DNA from: DATLFA01 sp035525225
GTDB lineage: Bacteria > Actinomycetota > Acidimicrobiia > Acidimicrobiales > WLNW01
Assembly: GCA_035525225.1 (NCBI GenBank)
Contig: DATLFA010000049.1
Location: 1-64,000 of the forward strand
Direction of reading: 5' to 3'
DNA length: 64,000 bases
The notes under the pieces are model-generated. The model was not told where the DNA came from. It saw only the letters and a program-made list of their open reading frames with translations, and did no database searches. Positions 9,098 through 18,066 of this stretch are shown piece after piece. How positions within the stretch are numbered: the first letter of the stretch is position 1; each line of letters begins with the position of its first letter. A program made the translations under genes and the position numbers.

Positions 9098-9766
9098 CTA
9101 CGCCGGCCCGGCACCCAGGAACCATCCGCACACTCCGCACGTGAAGACCAACGCGTCACGGGTGTTTCCGTGCTCATCGCGAGCGGGCACGACGCGATAG
9201 ACGAGGTCGAGGTCGAGCGAAGAGTTGCACGCGGGGCACGTCGTTGGTCTGAGCGTGGCGGGGTCGCGGCGACGGGATTCCGCCCCGCGATCGGATGGGG
9301 ATGGCGCATCGAGCGCGTCGAGCGACGCGCGCAACGACTCGACGTCGAGTCCGAGGCCGCGCAGGACCTGGCCCGCGATCCCCTCGACATCGAGCACGCC
9401 CAGCAAGACATGGCGACTCGTCACGGCGTCAGAGCCCCGGGCGTGGGCGAAGCGACGCGCTCTTCCGAGCGCGCGGGTAGCGCGCGGTGTTTTCGGCAGC
9501 GGCCGAGGCCTTCGATCGCGGCTGCCGCGGGACGAACTGCCGACGGCCTCGCTCACCTTGTTGCGGGCCGCGGCCAGCGTCACGCCCACGCCGGCCAGCA
9601 TGGTCGCCGTGTCGCTGTCGTTCGTGAGGAGGCCGAGCAGCAAATGCTCGGTGCCGACGCGGTCATGGCCGAGTTGCCCCGCCTCGGATTCGGCCAAGGC
9701 GATCGCACGCGCGGCCCCGGCGTCGAAGCCCTGCAGCTCGCCCGGATCGGCGACATCCCGAGTCAC
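9098..9766 (-). CDS. Clp_N-repeat protein with C-terminal zinc ribbon
   Basis: A 222-residue protein. Residues about 15-75 and 100-155 look like two Clp N-terminal repeats (VGTEHLLLGLL and TSRHVLLGVL are the signature helices), the substrate or adaptor binding module of ClpA/ClpC/ClpB. No ATPase domain follows. The C-terminus instead has a CPAC ... CGVC pair that should bind zinc. Free-standing Clp_N proteins occur in actinobacteria and may act as adaptors or decoys for ClpC; adding a zinc ribbon is less usual. It is a single gene, convergent with the NTF2-like gene. Confidence 0.8.
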   Translation of the reverse strand: MTRDVADPGELQGFDAGAARAIALAESEAGQLGHDRVGTEHLLLGLLTNDSDTATMLAGVGVTLAAARNKVSEAVGSSSRGSRDRRPRPLPKTPRATRALGRARRFAHARGSDAVTSRHVLLGVLDVEGIAGQVLRGLGLDVESLRASLDALDAPSPSDRGAESRRRDPATLRPTTCPACNSSLDLDLVYRVVPARDEHGNTRDALVFTCGVCGWFLGAGPA

Positions 9767-9793
9767 CGCCCGATGGTAGTTCGTAGTGAAGTT

Positions 9794-10972
9794 TCAGGTA
9801 GTGGGGCCGAGCTCCGCGAGCCGGTGCGCGTAAAATCGTCGCTCTGCGTCGTCGCGCACCAGCTCCAGTGCCCGGCGGTACGCGTCGCAGGCTTCATCGA
9901 CGCGACCGAGTCGAACCAACAACTCCGCCCGCGTCGAGTGCAGGTAGCGGTAGTCATCGAGCGCGAGCTGATCGATGAGGTGGAGCCCGGCAAGGGCACC
10001 CTCCACTTCGGCCACCGCTACAGCTCGGTTCAACTCGACGACAGGCGAATCGGTCAGCCGAACGAGTTCGCCGTACAGAACCGCGATGTGGGGCCAGTCG
10101 CGCGGCTCTTGGAGGTGTAGGGACGCGATCGCGGCCTGCAGAACATAAGGACCGCGCCCGTCGAGGGCAAAGGCCCGGTCGAGTACCGCTCGACCCTGGG
10201 CGATCTGCGCATCGTCCCAAAGTGAACGATCCTGATCCGCGAGCAGCACCACTTCGCCGCCGCGAAAGCGCGCCTCGCGCCTCGAGTCGTGCAGCAACAT
10301 CATCGCCAACAGGCCGAGGGCTTCGCTTTGATCAGGCATCAACTCGACAAGAGCGCGACCGAGCCACAACGCCTCTGCCGACAAGTCGCCGCGCCCGCCG
10401 TAGCCTTCGTTGAAGATCAAGTAGATGACCGCGAGCACGGCGGCGAGCCGATCGGCGAGCAGATGCGCCGGGGGCACGCGAAACGGGATGCCGGCGGCTT
10501 TGATCTTGCGCTTGGCCCGCACCAGTCGCTGCGCCATCGTCGCCGGCGGCACGAGGAAGGCAGTGGCGATCTCGTCGGTGGTGAGACCGCCGAGGGTCCG
10601 CAGGGTGAGGGCTACCTGCGAATCGACGGCGAGAGCGGGATGGCAGCAGGTGAAGACCAGCTCGAGTCGCTCGTCCCGAAACGTCGTCACGTCCATCGTG
10701 TTGCTCACCTTCTCCTGCAATTGGAGGAGGCTCGTCTTCGCGGCCAGCGTCTGGTCGCGGCGCACTCTGTCGATCGCGCGATTGCGGGCAGTCGTCACGA
10801 GCCATGCGCGCCGGTTGGTCGGGTATCCCTCGCGCGGCCAACGCTCGGCGGCGGTCGCGAACGCGTCCTGTGTGGCTTCCTCGGCGAGGTCGAAGTCACC
10901 GACAAAGCCGATCATCGCCGCGAGGACGGCACCCCATTCGTCGCGGAAGGTCTGCTCGAGAATCGCTACCAC
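9794..10972 (-). CDS. ECF sigma factor, ECF42 type
   Basis: A 392-residue extracytoplasmic-function sigma factor. Sigma region 2 covers about residues 10-75 (DFDLAEEATQDAFATA, then RRAWLVTTARNRAIDR). Region 4 covers about 110-160 (LGGLTTDEIATAFLVP, AQRLVRAKRKI). A roughly 220-residue helical, TPR-like C-terminal extension with NEGYGG replaces the anti-sigma arrangement. This architecture and the adjacent DGPF/YCII gene define the ECF42 group, in which the C-terminal extension is thought to regulate the factor itself. The GTG start lies inside the last codons of the YCII gene, so the two are translationally coupled. Confidence 0.9.
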   Translation of the reverse strand: MVAILEQTFRDEWGAVLAAMIGFVGDFDLAEEATQDAFATAAERWPREGYPTNRRAWLVTTARNRAIDRVRRDQTLAAKTSLLQLQEKVSNTMDVTTFRDERLELVFTCCHPALAVDSQVALTLRTLGGLTTDEIATAFLVPPATMAQRLVRAKRKIKAAGIPFRVPPAHLLADRLAAVLAVIYLIFNEGYGGRGDLSAEALWLGRALVELMPDQSEALGLLAMMLLHDSRREARFRGGEVVLLADQDRSLWDDAQIAQGRAVLDRAFALDGRGPYVLQAAIASLHLQEPRDWPHIAVLYGELVRLTDSPVVELNRAVAVAEVEGALAGLHLIDQLALDDYRYLHSTRAELLVRLGRVDEACDAYRRALELVRDDAERRFYAHRLAELGPTT

Positions 10973-11325
10973 TCCATGATCGGGCGCACTTCGATGGCTC
11001 CACCGAGCCGCGCGGCCGGGATCTGTGCCGCGAGTTCGATCGCGGAATCGAGGTCATCGGCCTCGAACATCAAGTAGCCGTTGAGGGATTCCTTCGTGTC
11101 GACGAACGGACCGTCGGTGGTGATCGTCTTGCCATCGACGACGCGCACCGTCGTCGCCGTCTCGGGAGGCTGCAAGCCGGCGCCCGGCGTGACGCCGGGC
11201 GTCTCGTTGATCCTCTGGTACGAAACGTAGATCGCCTGCTGTTCGTCGGCCGACAGGGTCGCCCACGCCGCAGGGTCGAGCGGTGTGGGCGCGTCGACCT
11301 GATGAATCAGCAACATGTACTTCAT
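10966..11325 (-). CDS. YCII/DGPF-family protein
   Basis: A 119-residue YCII-related protein starting MKYMLLIHQ and containing the DGPF motif (TTDGPFVDTKE, about residues 62-72) that names the family. It has a ferredoxin-like fold related to muconolactone isomerase; the true substrate is unknown. AAGGAG seven bases before ATG 11325 fixes the start. Its stop overlaps the sigma-factor start by seven bases. In ECF42 systems these proteins are the conserved genetic partners and probable targets of the sigma factor. Confidence 0.88.
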   Translation of the reverse strand: MKYMLLIHQVDAPTPLDPAAWATLSADEQQAIYVSYQRINETPGVTPGAGLQPPETATTVRVVDGKTITTDGPFVDTKESLNGYLMFEADDLDSAIELAAQIPAARLGGAIEVRPIMEW

Positions 11326-11404
11326 CGGACACTCCTTGGTGTTGGGTTCCGATAAGACGAACGAGCGACGACGGAATCGACACCGTTCTTGAATGCGGCC
11401 CATG

Positions 11405-12676
11405 TCACCTCGTGCGGGCGATCTCCTCGAGCACCGCCAACAGCGCCGGCTTGAAGTCTTCGGGATTCTCCGACGGGCCGAAGTGGCCAAGACCGGGGAT
11501 CACTCTGAAGTAGCTGCCCGGGATGTTGCGGGCCAAGGCGGCCGTACCCTCGTCGGTGGCGAGGAAGTCGTACTCGCCGGTGAGCAGGTACACGCCGACT
11601 TTCTCGGTGTCGATCCGCTGCGCCTGCGCCGCGGTGAGGTCGTGGCCGATCGAGTAGTAGTAGACGTCGCCCTTGAGCGCGGCGGGCGCGCCCTGGCCAT
11701 AGATCCATGTCGTCTCGCGGCGGTAGGCCTCGGGACTCGTGGGCGCGGTGTTGCCGAGCATCACCGCAGATTTCCACTCGTTGCTCAGCCGAGGGTGGTA
11801 CCAGCTGTCGGCCACTTCGCTCCCGCTTCCGCCCGTACCGAGCCCTCCGTTGATACCGACCACGGCACGAAACTCGTCGGGGTGATAGAGCGCGAGGTCG
11901 GGGGCGAGATGACCGCCGATCGAGCAGCCCATGAACACCGGCCGGTCGAAATCGAGTGCGTGCGAGATGGCCACGACGGTGTCCATCAAGAAGTCTCGGG
12001 TCAACCGATATTCGGTCTCCCACCACCGAACGCTCGTCGGCGGAAGCGAGCGACCGTGGAACGGCAAGTCGTACGCGATCATCCGATACAGGCGTTGGTA
12101 GTCGGGATCTTCGAGCACATGGCGCCACTGCCTCGCGTCGGCACCGGCCGTGTGTTGCAGCACCATCGGGATGTCGCCGGTGCCCGCCTCCTCGAAGTAC
12201 ACCCGGTACTGCACACCAGCGACCTTGATGTACACGTAGCGACCGACGGTGCTGTCGAATGCCCGATCGACATCGGCGACGGTGCGTACCGGGACGGTGC
12301 CGTTGCGCACCTCCCGCATCACCGCGACGAACTCCTGAAGCGCCGCGAAATACGGACCCACCGCAGTGACGACGTCGCCCTCGACGCCGAGGTCCTTGCG
12401 CGTGCTGCCGTAGGACACGTGATCGAAGTGCGGCGGGGGCACCGGCCGGAGCAACTTGTCCCAGCCCTCTGTCGACCCGAACACGCGGATGTCGTACTCG
12501 TCGTCGCGTTCCGGCACGGGCCAAAACGCGCGCGGCGCGCCGTCGACCACTTCGAGCAGGTACCGGTCATCGCCGATGTCGAACGCGACCTTCGCGGTCC
12601 AATATCGAGCAGCAAGCAGAAAGCTCGGATAGGTCTTGGCTCGTTGCAAGACCACCTCGGTGTCGATCATGGACAT
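11405..12676 (-). CDS. Alpha/beta hydrolase with N-terminal SCP2-like domain
   Basis: A 423-residue protein. Roughly the first 115 residues look like a sterol-carrier (SCP2-like) module (FDIGDDRYLLEVVDG). The rest is an alpha/beta hydrolase with oxyanion-region histidine and glycine residues, nucleophile elbow GCSIGG near residue 245, an acid in TGEYDFLA near 370 and catalytic His in GLGHFGPSE near 397. Joining a lipid-binding domain to a hydrolase suggests a hydrophobic ester, lactone or ring-cleavage product as substrate (inference). AGGAGGG five bases before ATG 12676 supports the start. Confidence 0.85.
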   Translation of the reverse strand: MSMIDTEVVLQRAKTYPSFLLAARYWTAKVAFDIGDDRYLLEVVDGAPRAFWPVPERDDEYDIRVFGSTEGWDKLLRPVPPPHFDHVSYGSTRKDLGVEGDVVTAVGPYFAALQEFVAVMREVRNGTVPVRTVADVDRAFDSTVGRYVYIKVAGVQYRVYFEEAGTGDIPMVLQHTAGADARQWRHVLEDPDYQRLYRMIAYDLPFHGRSLPPTSVRWWETEYRLTRDFLMDTVVAISHALDFDRPVFMGCSIGGHLAPDLALYHPDEFRAVVGINGGLGTGGSGSEVADSWYHPRLSNEWKSAVMLGNTAPTSPEAYRRETTWIYGQGAPAALKGDVYYYSIGHDLTAAQAQRIDTEKVGVYLLTGEYDFLATDEGTAALARNIPGSYFRVIPGLGHFGPSENPEDFKPALLAVLEEIARTR

Positions 12677-12723
12677 TGCACCCTCCTGTCCGGCCTACCG
12701 CTCGGGCAGACCGCGGTCCATGT

Positions 12724-13065
12724 TTAGTCCGCAATCACGACATCCTGCTCGGCGATCCGACCCTCGTGGAACCGGAACACGTCGTGACCGTGCATGACCG
12801 CTTCGGCGGACTTCGCCGTGAAGAGCCGCCACGCGAGCGTCACCTGACCGTCCGCTTGCGTCTCGATCTCGTAGTCGAGCCGGGATTCGCTGGGCGCGGC
12901 TGCAAGCGCGGCTTCGAGATGTGAACGCACCGCCTCTATGCCCCGGTATTCGTGTCCCCCAGAACGGACTACGACATCGGGTTGGTAGTCCTGCATCACG
13001 TCATCGAGGTCGCGCGCGAGCAGCCTCTGGATGTGGCGATCGACGAACTGCTCGTGCTCCGTCAC
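12724..13065 (-). CDS. NTF2/SnoaL-like fold protein
   Basis: A 113-residue NTF2-like protein (EHEQFVDRHIQRLLARDLDDVM, YRGIEAVRSHLEAAL, then a C-terminal sheet ending HEGRIAEQDVVI). The GTG at 13065 is preceded six bases away by GAAGGAG, which overrides longer open-frame starts. It stands 48 bases upstream of the SCP2/hydrolase gene on the same strand and may be cotranscribed. Function unassigned; ketosteroid isomerase-like activity is possible but no diagnostic acid pair is obvious. Confidence 0.78.
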   Translation of the reverse strand: MTEHEQFVDRHIQRLLARDLDDVMQDYQPDVVVRSGGHEYRGIEAVRSHLEAALAAAPSESRLDYEIETQADGQVTLAWRLFTAKSAEAVMHGHDVFRFHEGRIAEQDVVIAD

Positions 13066-13107
13066 TGCGACTCCTTCGATGGTTGATCGACGTGCGAAGA
13101 TGATGCC

Positions 13108-13353
13108 ATGCGGATTCTGGTCGCCTCCGACCTGCACTACCGCCTCCCCCACTACGGCTGGCTCGTCGAACAGGCGCTCCACTTCGATGTAATAGCACTC
13201 CCCGGCGACCACCTCGACGGCCCCGGCGACCATGGTGAGCAGATACCGTCGTGGCTTCGCCAGGCGGCCGGACAACGGATCCACGTCGACAACGACGTAG
13301 TCGACATCGGTACCACGCGCTTACGCTGTGCCCGTGGTGCGACGGGCCGCTAG
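13108..13353 (+). pseudogene. N-terminal remnant of a metallophosphoesterase
   Basis: The first 40 residues (MRILVASDLHYRLP, then DVIALPGDHLD) are a good calcineurin-type metallophosphoesterase start with the DxH and GDxx metal motifs. The frame ends at residue 81 after a Pro/Gly-poor tail with no family features, and the GNHD and later histidine motifs are absent in all three forward frames. Full-length relatives are several hundred residues. I read this as a broken 5' end, not a functional gene. Confidence 0.45.
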
Positions 13354-13558
13354 CCGCAGCACCTCGAGCGCGGCACCGGGACGTTCGCTGAGAAAGGCAA
13401 TAGGGTCCTCGGCAACGCGAAACGTCGACGTCTCGGTGACGCGGGCAGTCGCAATCGCGGCCACCTCGACATCGGCGTTCGCCATTGCCGTTCAGCAACG
13501 CGTTGGGCACGATCCTCGCCGCACCGAGGACGCCTACGCGCAGGCGGTTCAACGACAA
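13321..13558 (-). pseudogene. N-terminal remnant of a Gfo/Idh/MocA-type oxidoreductase
   Basis: The minus strand from 13558 reads RLRVGVLGAARIVPNALL, a Rossmann start typical of Gfo/Idh/MocA dehydrogenases. A frame change near 13482 is needed to continue as ANADVEVAAIATARVTE, the expected second strand, after which the match is lost and a stop follows at 13321. The remainder of the enzyme (dinucleotide and sugar-binding domains) is missing. It lies tail-to-tail over the metallophosphoesterase remnant in one 520-base stretch without an intact gene. Confidence 0.35.
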
Positions 13559-13587
13559 CCAGCGCTACCGTGTGCGAGGCCGGATTG

Positions 13588-15468
13588 TCATGACAGCTCG
13601 AGATCGTTCCAGTCAGGCGTCGTGCACATCTCGTAGAAGTAGGGCGACTGCCATGGAGCGTTCACCTGTAGCCGGCCGAACTCGTTCACGTAGTAGTTCT
13701 TGTCGATCGACGCCGCATCTTGCAGCAGGAGAAGCCCGGATGCCTCGATGTCGAGCGCTTCGTTGTAGCGGTCGTGAGCGTCGTGCGAAACCTGTACCTG
13801 CGTGCAACCCTTGTCGATCATCTCCATGAGGCATTGCGAGATGTAGCGCGACCAGATCTGGTACCACGCGGGCAACGAGGTGCCACCGGAGACGGGCTGT
13901 GAGTTCGGACCGTAGAGCATGAACATGTTGGGGAAGTCGGGCACCATCAGGCTGAGATACGCGCGCGGCCCATCCTTCGACCAACGGTCGTGTAGGTGCG
14001 CGCCATCGACGCCGATGTAGTCCGCCGGCCAGAGGAACTTGACCACGTCGAAGCCCGTCGCGGTGACGACGTAGTCGACATCGCGCACGGTGCCGTCGTC
14101 GGTCTCGATGCCAGTCGGTGTGAACCGGCGGATGCCTTCGGTGACCAACTCGACGTTGTCGCGCGTGAGTGACTTGTACCAGTTGTTGTCGACAACCGGC
14201 CGCCGCGTCATCGGCGGGTGGTCGGGTGCGAGCTTCTCGATGAGGTCCGCGCGCCCACCGACCTCGGCCTTGATGTAGTTGGTGAGCATGTCGCGAACTG
14301 CGTCGTTCTTCTTGTTGACGAGGCCGCCGTTTGCCTGCCATTCGGGATCGGGCACCATCAGGTCATGTGACTCGAACAGCGCGGCGGTCGCCGTATAGCG
14401 CTGCCAATTCCAGTAGCCGGGCATCGTGTCGAGCAACCAGCGGATCTCGGGCTCGATGGGCTGGCCATACTTCGGGCGCGGGCTGATCCACTGCGCCGTG
14501 CGCTGGTAGACGTAGACCTGCTTCGCCTCTTCTGCGATCGGTGCCACCAATTGCACGCCGGTCGAACCGTTGCCGATCACGGCGACCGACTTACCCGCCA
14601 CGTCATAATCGGGCGACCACTGGGTCGGGTGCACGATCTTGCCGGCGTACGCTTCGCTGCCGGCGAAGTCGACGAACTTGGGGTTGGCGAAGACGCCGAC
14701 TGCGCTGACGACTGCGTTGGCGTCGGCCTCGAATGTCGAGCCGTCGGGCCGCGCGAACTTCAGGTGCCACACGGAACGTTCCGCGTCCCACCGGGCTTCT
14801 TTGAGGTCGCTGTTGAAGCTGAGGTGCTCCCACATGCCGTGCTTCTTCGCGACGTGTTCGAGGTAGCCCTGCACCTCGGCCTGCCGCGCGAAGTATTCGC
14901 TCCACGGGTAGTTCTTCTCGAAGTTGTACTCGTAGGTCGAGCTCGCGGTGTCGACACGCGCATCCGGGTACTTGTTGATGCTCCAGACGCCCCCGACCTC
15001 GTGGCGGCGTTCGTAGATCGTGTACGGGATGCCGAGATGCTCGAACTGCGCGCCGGCGGCGAGGCCGCTGAAGCCGGCACCGATCACCGCGACGTGGAAC
15101 CCTTCGGGCATCTTCGCCTTCACGCCGTCGGGCCATTCGGCGTTCCAGGGCCGCTCATCGAACGCCGGCAGATCACGCCGGGCGAGGAACTCTTGATGGG
15201 TCATCGCGACACCGGTCGCCATCTCCATCAGATGTTGCAACTCGTCCTCGGTGGGCCGCTGCAGGGTGACGTGGCCGGCATCGTTCTGCAGATACTGCAC
15301 CGCCTTCGAGACCAGCTTCTCCCGATCCTCGGGGCTCAGCTGCGCCACCGGGCCGAGCGACTCGACCTCGGGGTCCCCCGTGGCCTGAAAAAGTGCGACC
15401 CGCACGGCCGCGAGGTCGGCCATCTCGACGGCCCGCCGGATGAACGCTTCGTCGACTTCTACACCCAT
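13588..15468 (-). CDS. Flavin-containing monooxygenase (class B, BVMO-like)
   Basis: A 626-residue flavoprotein. An N-terminal extension of about 130 residues precedes the FAD Rossmann motif (GAGFSGLAAG near 145). A BVMO-type fingerprint follows, with Tyr in place of the usual first Phe (YAGKIVHPTQW near 275), then the NADPH motif VIGNGSTGVQ near 297 and an ATGFD near 480. N-terminally extended class B monooxygenases of this size include cyclic-ketone and steroid Baeyer-Villiger enzymes. The ATG at 15468 is chosen for its position at the conserved region; no strong ribosome site is seen. It is divergent from the PhyH gene, with an 83-base shared promoter region. Confidence 0.88.
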   Translation of the reverse strand: MGVEVDEAFIRRAVEMADLAAVRVALFQATGDPEVESLGPVAQLSPEDREKLVSKAVQYLQNDAGHVTLQRPTEDELQHLMEMATGVAMTHQEFLARRDLPAFDERPWNAEWPDGVKAKMPEGFHVAVIGAGFSGLAAGAQFEHLGIPYTIYERRHEVGGVWSINKYPDARVDTASSTYEYNFEKNYPWSEYFARQAEVQGYLEHVAKKHGMWEHLSFNSDLKEARWDAERSVWHLKFARPDGSTFEADANAVVSAVGVFANPKFVDFAGSEAYAGKIVHPTQWSPDYDVAGKSVAVIGNGSTGVQLVAPIAEEAKQVYVYQRTAQWISPRPKYGQPIEPEIRWLLDTMPGYWNWQRYTATAALFESHDLMVPDPEWQANGGLVNKKNDAVRDMLTNYIKAEVGGRADLIEKLAPDHPPMTRRPVVDNNWYKSLTRDNVELVTEGIRRFTPTGIETDDGTVRDVDYVVTATGFDVVKFLWPADYIGVDGAHLHDRWSKDGPRAYLSLMVPDFPNMFMLYGPNSQPVSGGTSLPAWYQIWSRYISQCLMEMIDKGCTQVQVSHDAHDRYNEALDIEASGLLLLQDAASIDKNYYVNEFGRLQVNAPWQSPYFYEMCTTPDWNDLELS

Positions 15469-15551
15469 GGTTCCCACTCTCCGATCGACACGGACCGTAC
15501 CAGCGGGGACGCCTCCGTCTCCATTGGGACGCCGCTGGCTACGATCGCCCG

Positions 15552-16424
15552 ATGCCGAATCCTGCACTCCTCACCGACGCGGAGCTCAGTGCCTACGAAC
15601 GCGAGGGTCAGGTGGTTCCCCGCAGTTTTCGTCTGCCGGATGCGGCGCTGGCCCGGTTGCGGGCGGCCGCGGACCGCATCATCGAACAGACCGCCACCCG
15701 CGACCCCGACCTCGTGCTCGTCGCGCACCTCCCCAATCGATCGGGTATCGACGGGCTAGACGGTGGCGAGGAGATCTTCGAGGTTCTCATCGAGCCGACG
15801 CTGCTCGATCTCGTCGAGCAGATCATCGGTCCCGACATCATCCTGTGGGGCAGCAGCGTCTTTGCGAAGCCACCGGGGGTCGGTAGGGCCATCCAATGGC
15901 ACCAAGAGGGCCACTACTGGCCGATGCGCCCGCTGATCGCCACGAGCACTTGGATCGCCATCGACGACGCGTCACCCGAGAACGGTTGTTTGCGCTACGT
16001 TCCTGGATCACACCTTCACGGGCTCTATCACCACAGCGACGAGCACCGTGCGAACGGTCTCTTGCAACGGTCGATCGATGATCCCTCATTCGACGATGCA
16101 TCTGCCGCGGACATCGTCGTTTCCGCGGGACAGGTCTCGTTGCTGGACACCTTCGTCGCGCACGGCTCGCACACGAACACGTCGTCGCGCCGCCGCGCTG
16201 CTCTGACCGTGCGGTATATGGCCGCGTCGTCGTACTTCGATCGGGGCAACGAGGGCGTACGGGTGCGCGAAGGTGGCGAGACCGCCGACTATCGAACTCG
16301 CCCGATATGGCTCGTGCGCGGCGAGAATCGGCATCCCGGAAACGACTACTCGATCGGCCACGAGGGGCTGCCGGACTACGACGAGCTCGCGGAACGAGGA
16401 CGCGTCACGCACCAGCGGCGCTGA
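15552..16424 (+). CDS. PhyH-family Fe(II)/2-oxoglutarate dioxygenase
   Basis: A 290-residue phytanoyl-CoA dioxygenase-like protein. The metal triad is seen as WHQEGH near residue 116 and HGSHTN near 200, with the 2-oxoglutarate-binding Arg in the following RRAALTVRY segment. The first iron motif reads HxE, where PhyH itself has HxD; HxE occurs in some family members. Likely action is hydroxylation of a small molecule or acyl substrate. Its 3' end overlaps the convergent TIM-barrel gene by 20 bases. Confidence 0.85.
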   Translation: MPNPALLTDAELSAYEREGQVVPRSFRLPDAALARLRAAADRIIEQTATRDPDLVLVAHLPNRSGIDGLDGGEEIFEVLIEPTLLDLVEQIIGPDIILWGSSVFAKPPGVGRAIQWHQEGHYWPMRPLIATSTWIAIDDASPENGCLRYVPGSHLHGLYHHSDEHRANGLLQRSIDDPSFDDASAADIVVSAGQVSLLDTFVAHGSHTNTSSRRRAALTVRYMAASSYFDRGNEGVRVREGGETADYRTRPIWLVRGENRHPGNDYSIGHEGLPDYDELAERGRVTHQRR

Positions 16425-17217
16425 GCGCGCGGTTCATCCACGCGACGCCACGGCGGACTGCAGAGTGTCCGCCCTCGTGTTCGATCGCGGGGCCCAAGAG
16501 CTCCAGATCGAAGACTCCGGCGTAGCCCGAATCGACAACGTCGCGAATGATCCGCTCGATCGGCAAGTCGCCGTCGCCGGGAACCCACCGGTTCGGCTGG
16601 ACCATCGTGCCGACCTTGAAATCACTGATCTGTACGAGATGCAGGAGATCGACGTTGTCACGCAGCGTGTCACGTAACCCTCGTTCGACCCAGCACGCGT
16701 AGGTGTCGGCACAGATCCCGATGCCGATCTGTCGTGCCGCGATCACGGCATCGCGCACGCTGTGGATGAAGCTGATCTCGGTGCGCAACGACAACGTGTT
16801 CTCGACCGCGAGCGCGATGCCGGCAGCACGGGCTGCGGCGACGACAGGCTGCATGCGCTCGCCGAACAACGAGACAGCGCCCTCCCATGTGGCTTTGCCA
16901 GGCGGACCGGTGCAGAAGTAGACGCACGTCGCGCCTATCGCCCGCGCGCCCTCGACGCACGCCAGCAGTGATTCGAGATCGGACTTCCAGCCTTCGTCGT
17001 CGGTGACCGGCGTGTAGATCCCGTGCACGAGGTACGGCACCTCGAGGCCCGCGTCGCGTGCCGCCGCCAATCCTCGATCCCAGCCATACGGTGCAAGGGT
17101 CATCGACATCAGGCCCACGCGTTGCACGCCGAGGTCGGCCCAGAGTCGTAGCTCGTTCTCGAACCCGTCGTAACCAGCCACCTGTGGGTTCACGCTGAGG
17201 CGCGGGTGAAGGTCCAT
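16405..17217 (-). CDS. Sugar phosphate isomerase/epimerase-like TIM barrel
   Basis: A 270-residue xylose-isomerase-like (AP_endonuc_2) TIM-barrel protein. Metal-ligand positions are visible as VENT near 147, CADTYACW near 182 and FDLELLGP near 245, with HLVQISD near 206. Family members isomerise or epimerise sugars and related polyols at a divalent metal site. The ATG at 17217 lies 11 bases after the stop of the thioesterase-like gene, which lies 31 bases after thioredoxin, so the three probably form one minus-strand operon. The substrate is unknown. Confidence 0.82.
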   Translation of the reverse strand: MDLHPRLSVNPQVAGYDGFENELRLWADLGVQRVGLMSMTLAPYGWDRGLAAARDAGLEVPYLVHGIYTPVTDDEGWKSDLESLLACVEGARAIGATCVYFCTGPPGKATWEGAVSLFGERMQPVVAAARAAGIALAVENTLSLRTEISFIHSVRDAVIAARQIGIGICADTYACWVERGLRDTLRDNVDLLHLVQISDFKVGTMVQPNRWVPGDGDLPIERIIRDVVDSGYAGVFDLELLGPAIEHEGGHSAVRRGVAWMNRALSAAGA

Positions 17218-17228
17218 GCAAGCGATGT

Positions 17229-18035
17229 CTACACGATGTTGATGGCGAGCTGTCTGCCTTGTGCCAGCAGAGTGCCATCGGGTGACCACAGCGTGCTGTC
17301 TTCGTCGAGAAACCCTTCGTTCACACGACGGGTGGTGAGCTCGGCGATCAAATGCTCATCGTCGCGAACGTGCGCCGCGATGTCAGATTCGTGAATGAGC
17401 ATGTGGAGCGACGTCGTGGGTGGCGGCACGCTCGGCGAGTGAGACATCGTGGCCATCAAGGCGCGAGGAAACACGTCGCACAACACGAGCAGGGTCGACA
17501 CGTCGGGCCGGCGATGCTGCGCGAGCCGCACCCAGCCGCCGACACGCGCGGTCGCGCTCTGCGAGAACAACGGCGGATCGGGCGCCAGCCGCAGATCCAA
17601 CAACTCGAGGAACGGGCGGGGCACGTACGGCACATCGAGCGAACGCGTCAGAGCATCGACAGGCGGATAGCGCGGCGGCGGTGTGAGATCGCGGAACTCG
17701 AACGTGTCGCCCGCGGGTGCGAACGACGCGACCCCGACGATCGTTGGCACGTCGCCCTGGCGCATCCGGTAGCTCACGCTCGCGAGCCGCCGGCCCGAGT
17801 GTTCGACTGTTACGTCGAACTCCACAACACCTGGCGCGACCCCGCGCAGATAGTGCACGGTGATGGTGCGCAGTGTGGCGTCGGGACGCGCGAGCACTGC
17901 CGTACACGCGCGTTCGGCGAGCGCCGCGAGGTAGCCGCCGTGGGCCCGGCCGTTGATGCACCATCGCTCTGCGATCAGCGCACCCACGCGCCCGCCTTCG
18001 CGGCGCGTCGAGCGAAGGGCGTCGTCGAGGTCCAT
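17229..18035 (-). CDS. Acyl-CoA thioesterase-like (double hotdog) protein
   Basis: A 268-residue protein of two hotdog-like halves. The first has GRAHGGYLAALAERA near residues 33-47 and the strand TVHYLRGVAPG near 62. The second has the TSLHMLIH strand. The pattern matches the acyl-CoA thioesterase/thioesterase superfamily, whose members hydrolyse medium- or long-chain acyl-CoA or aromatic thioesters. ATG 18035 is the first start after the thioredoxin stop; its ribosome site is weak. Cotranscription with thioredoxin is likely. Confidence 0.8.
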   Translation of the reverse strand: MDLDDALRSTRREGGRVGALIAERWCINGRAHGGYLAALAERACTAVLARPDATLRTITVHYLRGVAPGVVEFDVTVEHSGRRLASVSYRMRQGDVPTIVGVASFAPAGDTFEFRDLTPPPRYPPVDALTRSLDVPYVPRPFLELLDLRLAPDPPLFSQSATARVGGWVRLAQHRRPDVSTLLVLCDVFPRALMATMSHSPSVPPPTTSLHMLIHESDIAAHVRDDEHLIAELTTRRVNEGFLDEDSTLWSPDGTLLAQGRQLAINIV

Positions 18036-18066
18036 GGGCGAGGAGTTTCGCGCGCAGCACAAGGAC

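Noticed and set aside
11393..12727. A 444-codon plus-strand frame
   Set aside because: Antisense to the SCP2-hydrolase gene, low-complexity Arg/His-rich translation, no ribosome site.
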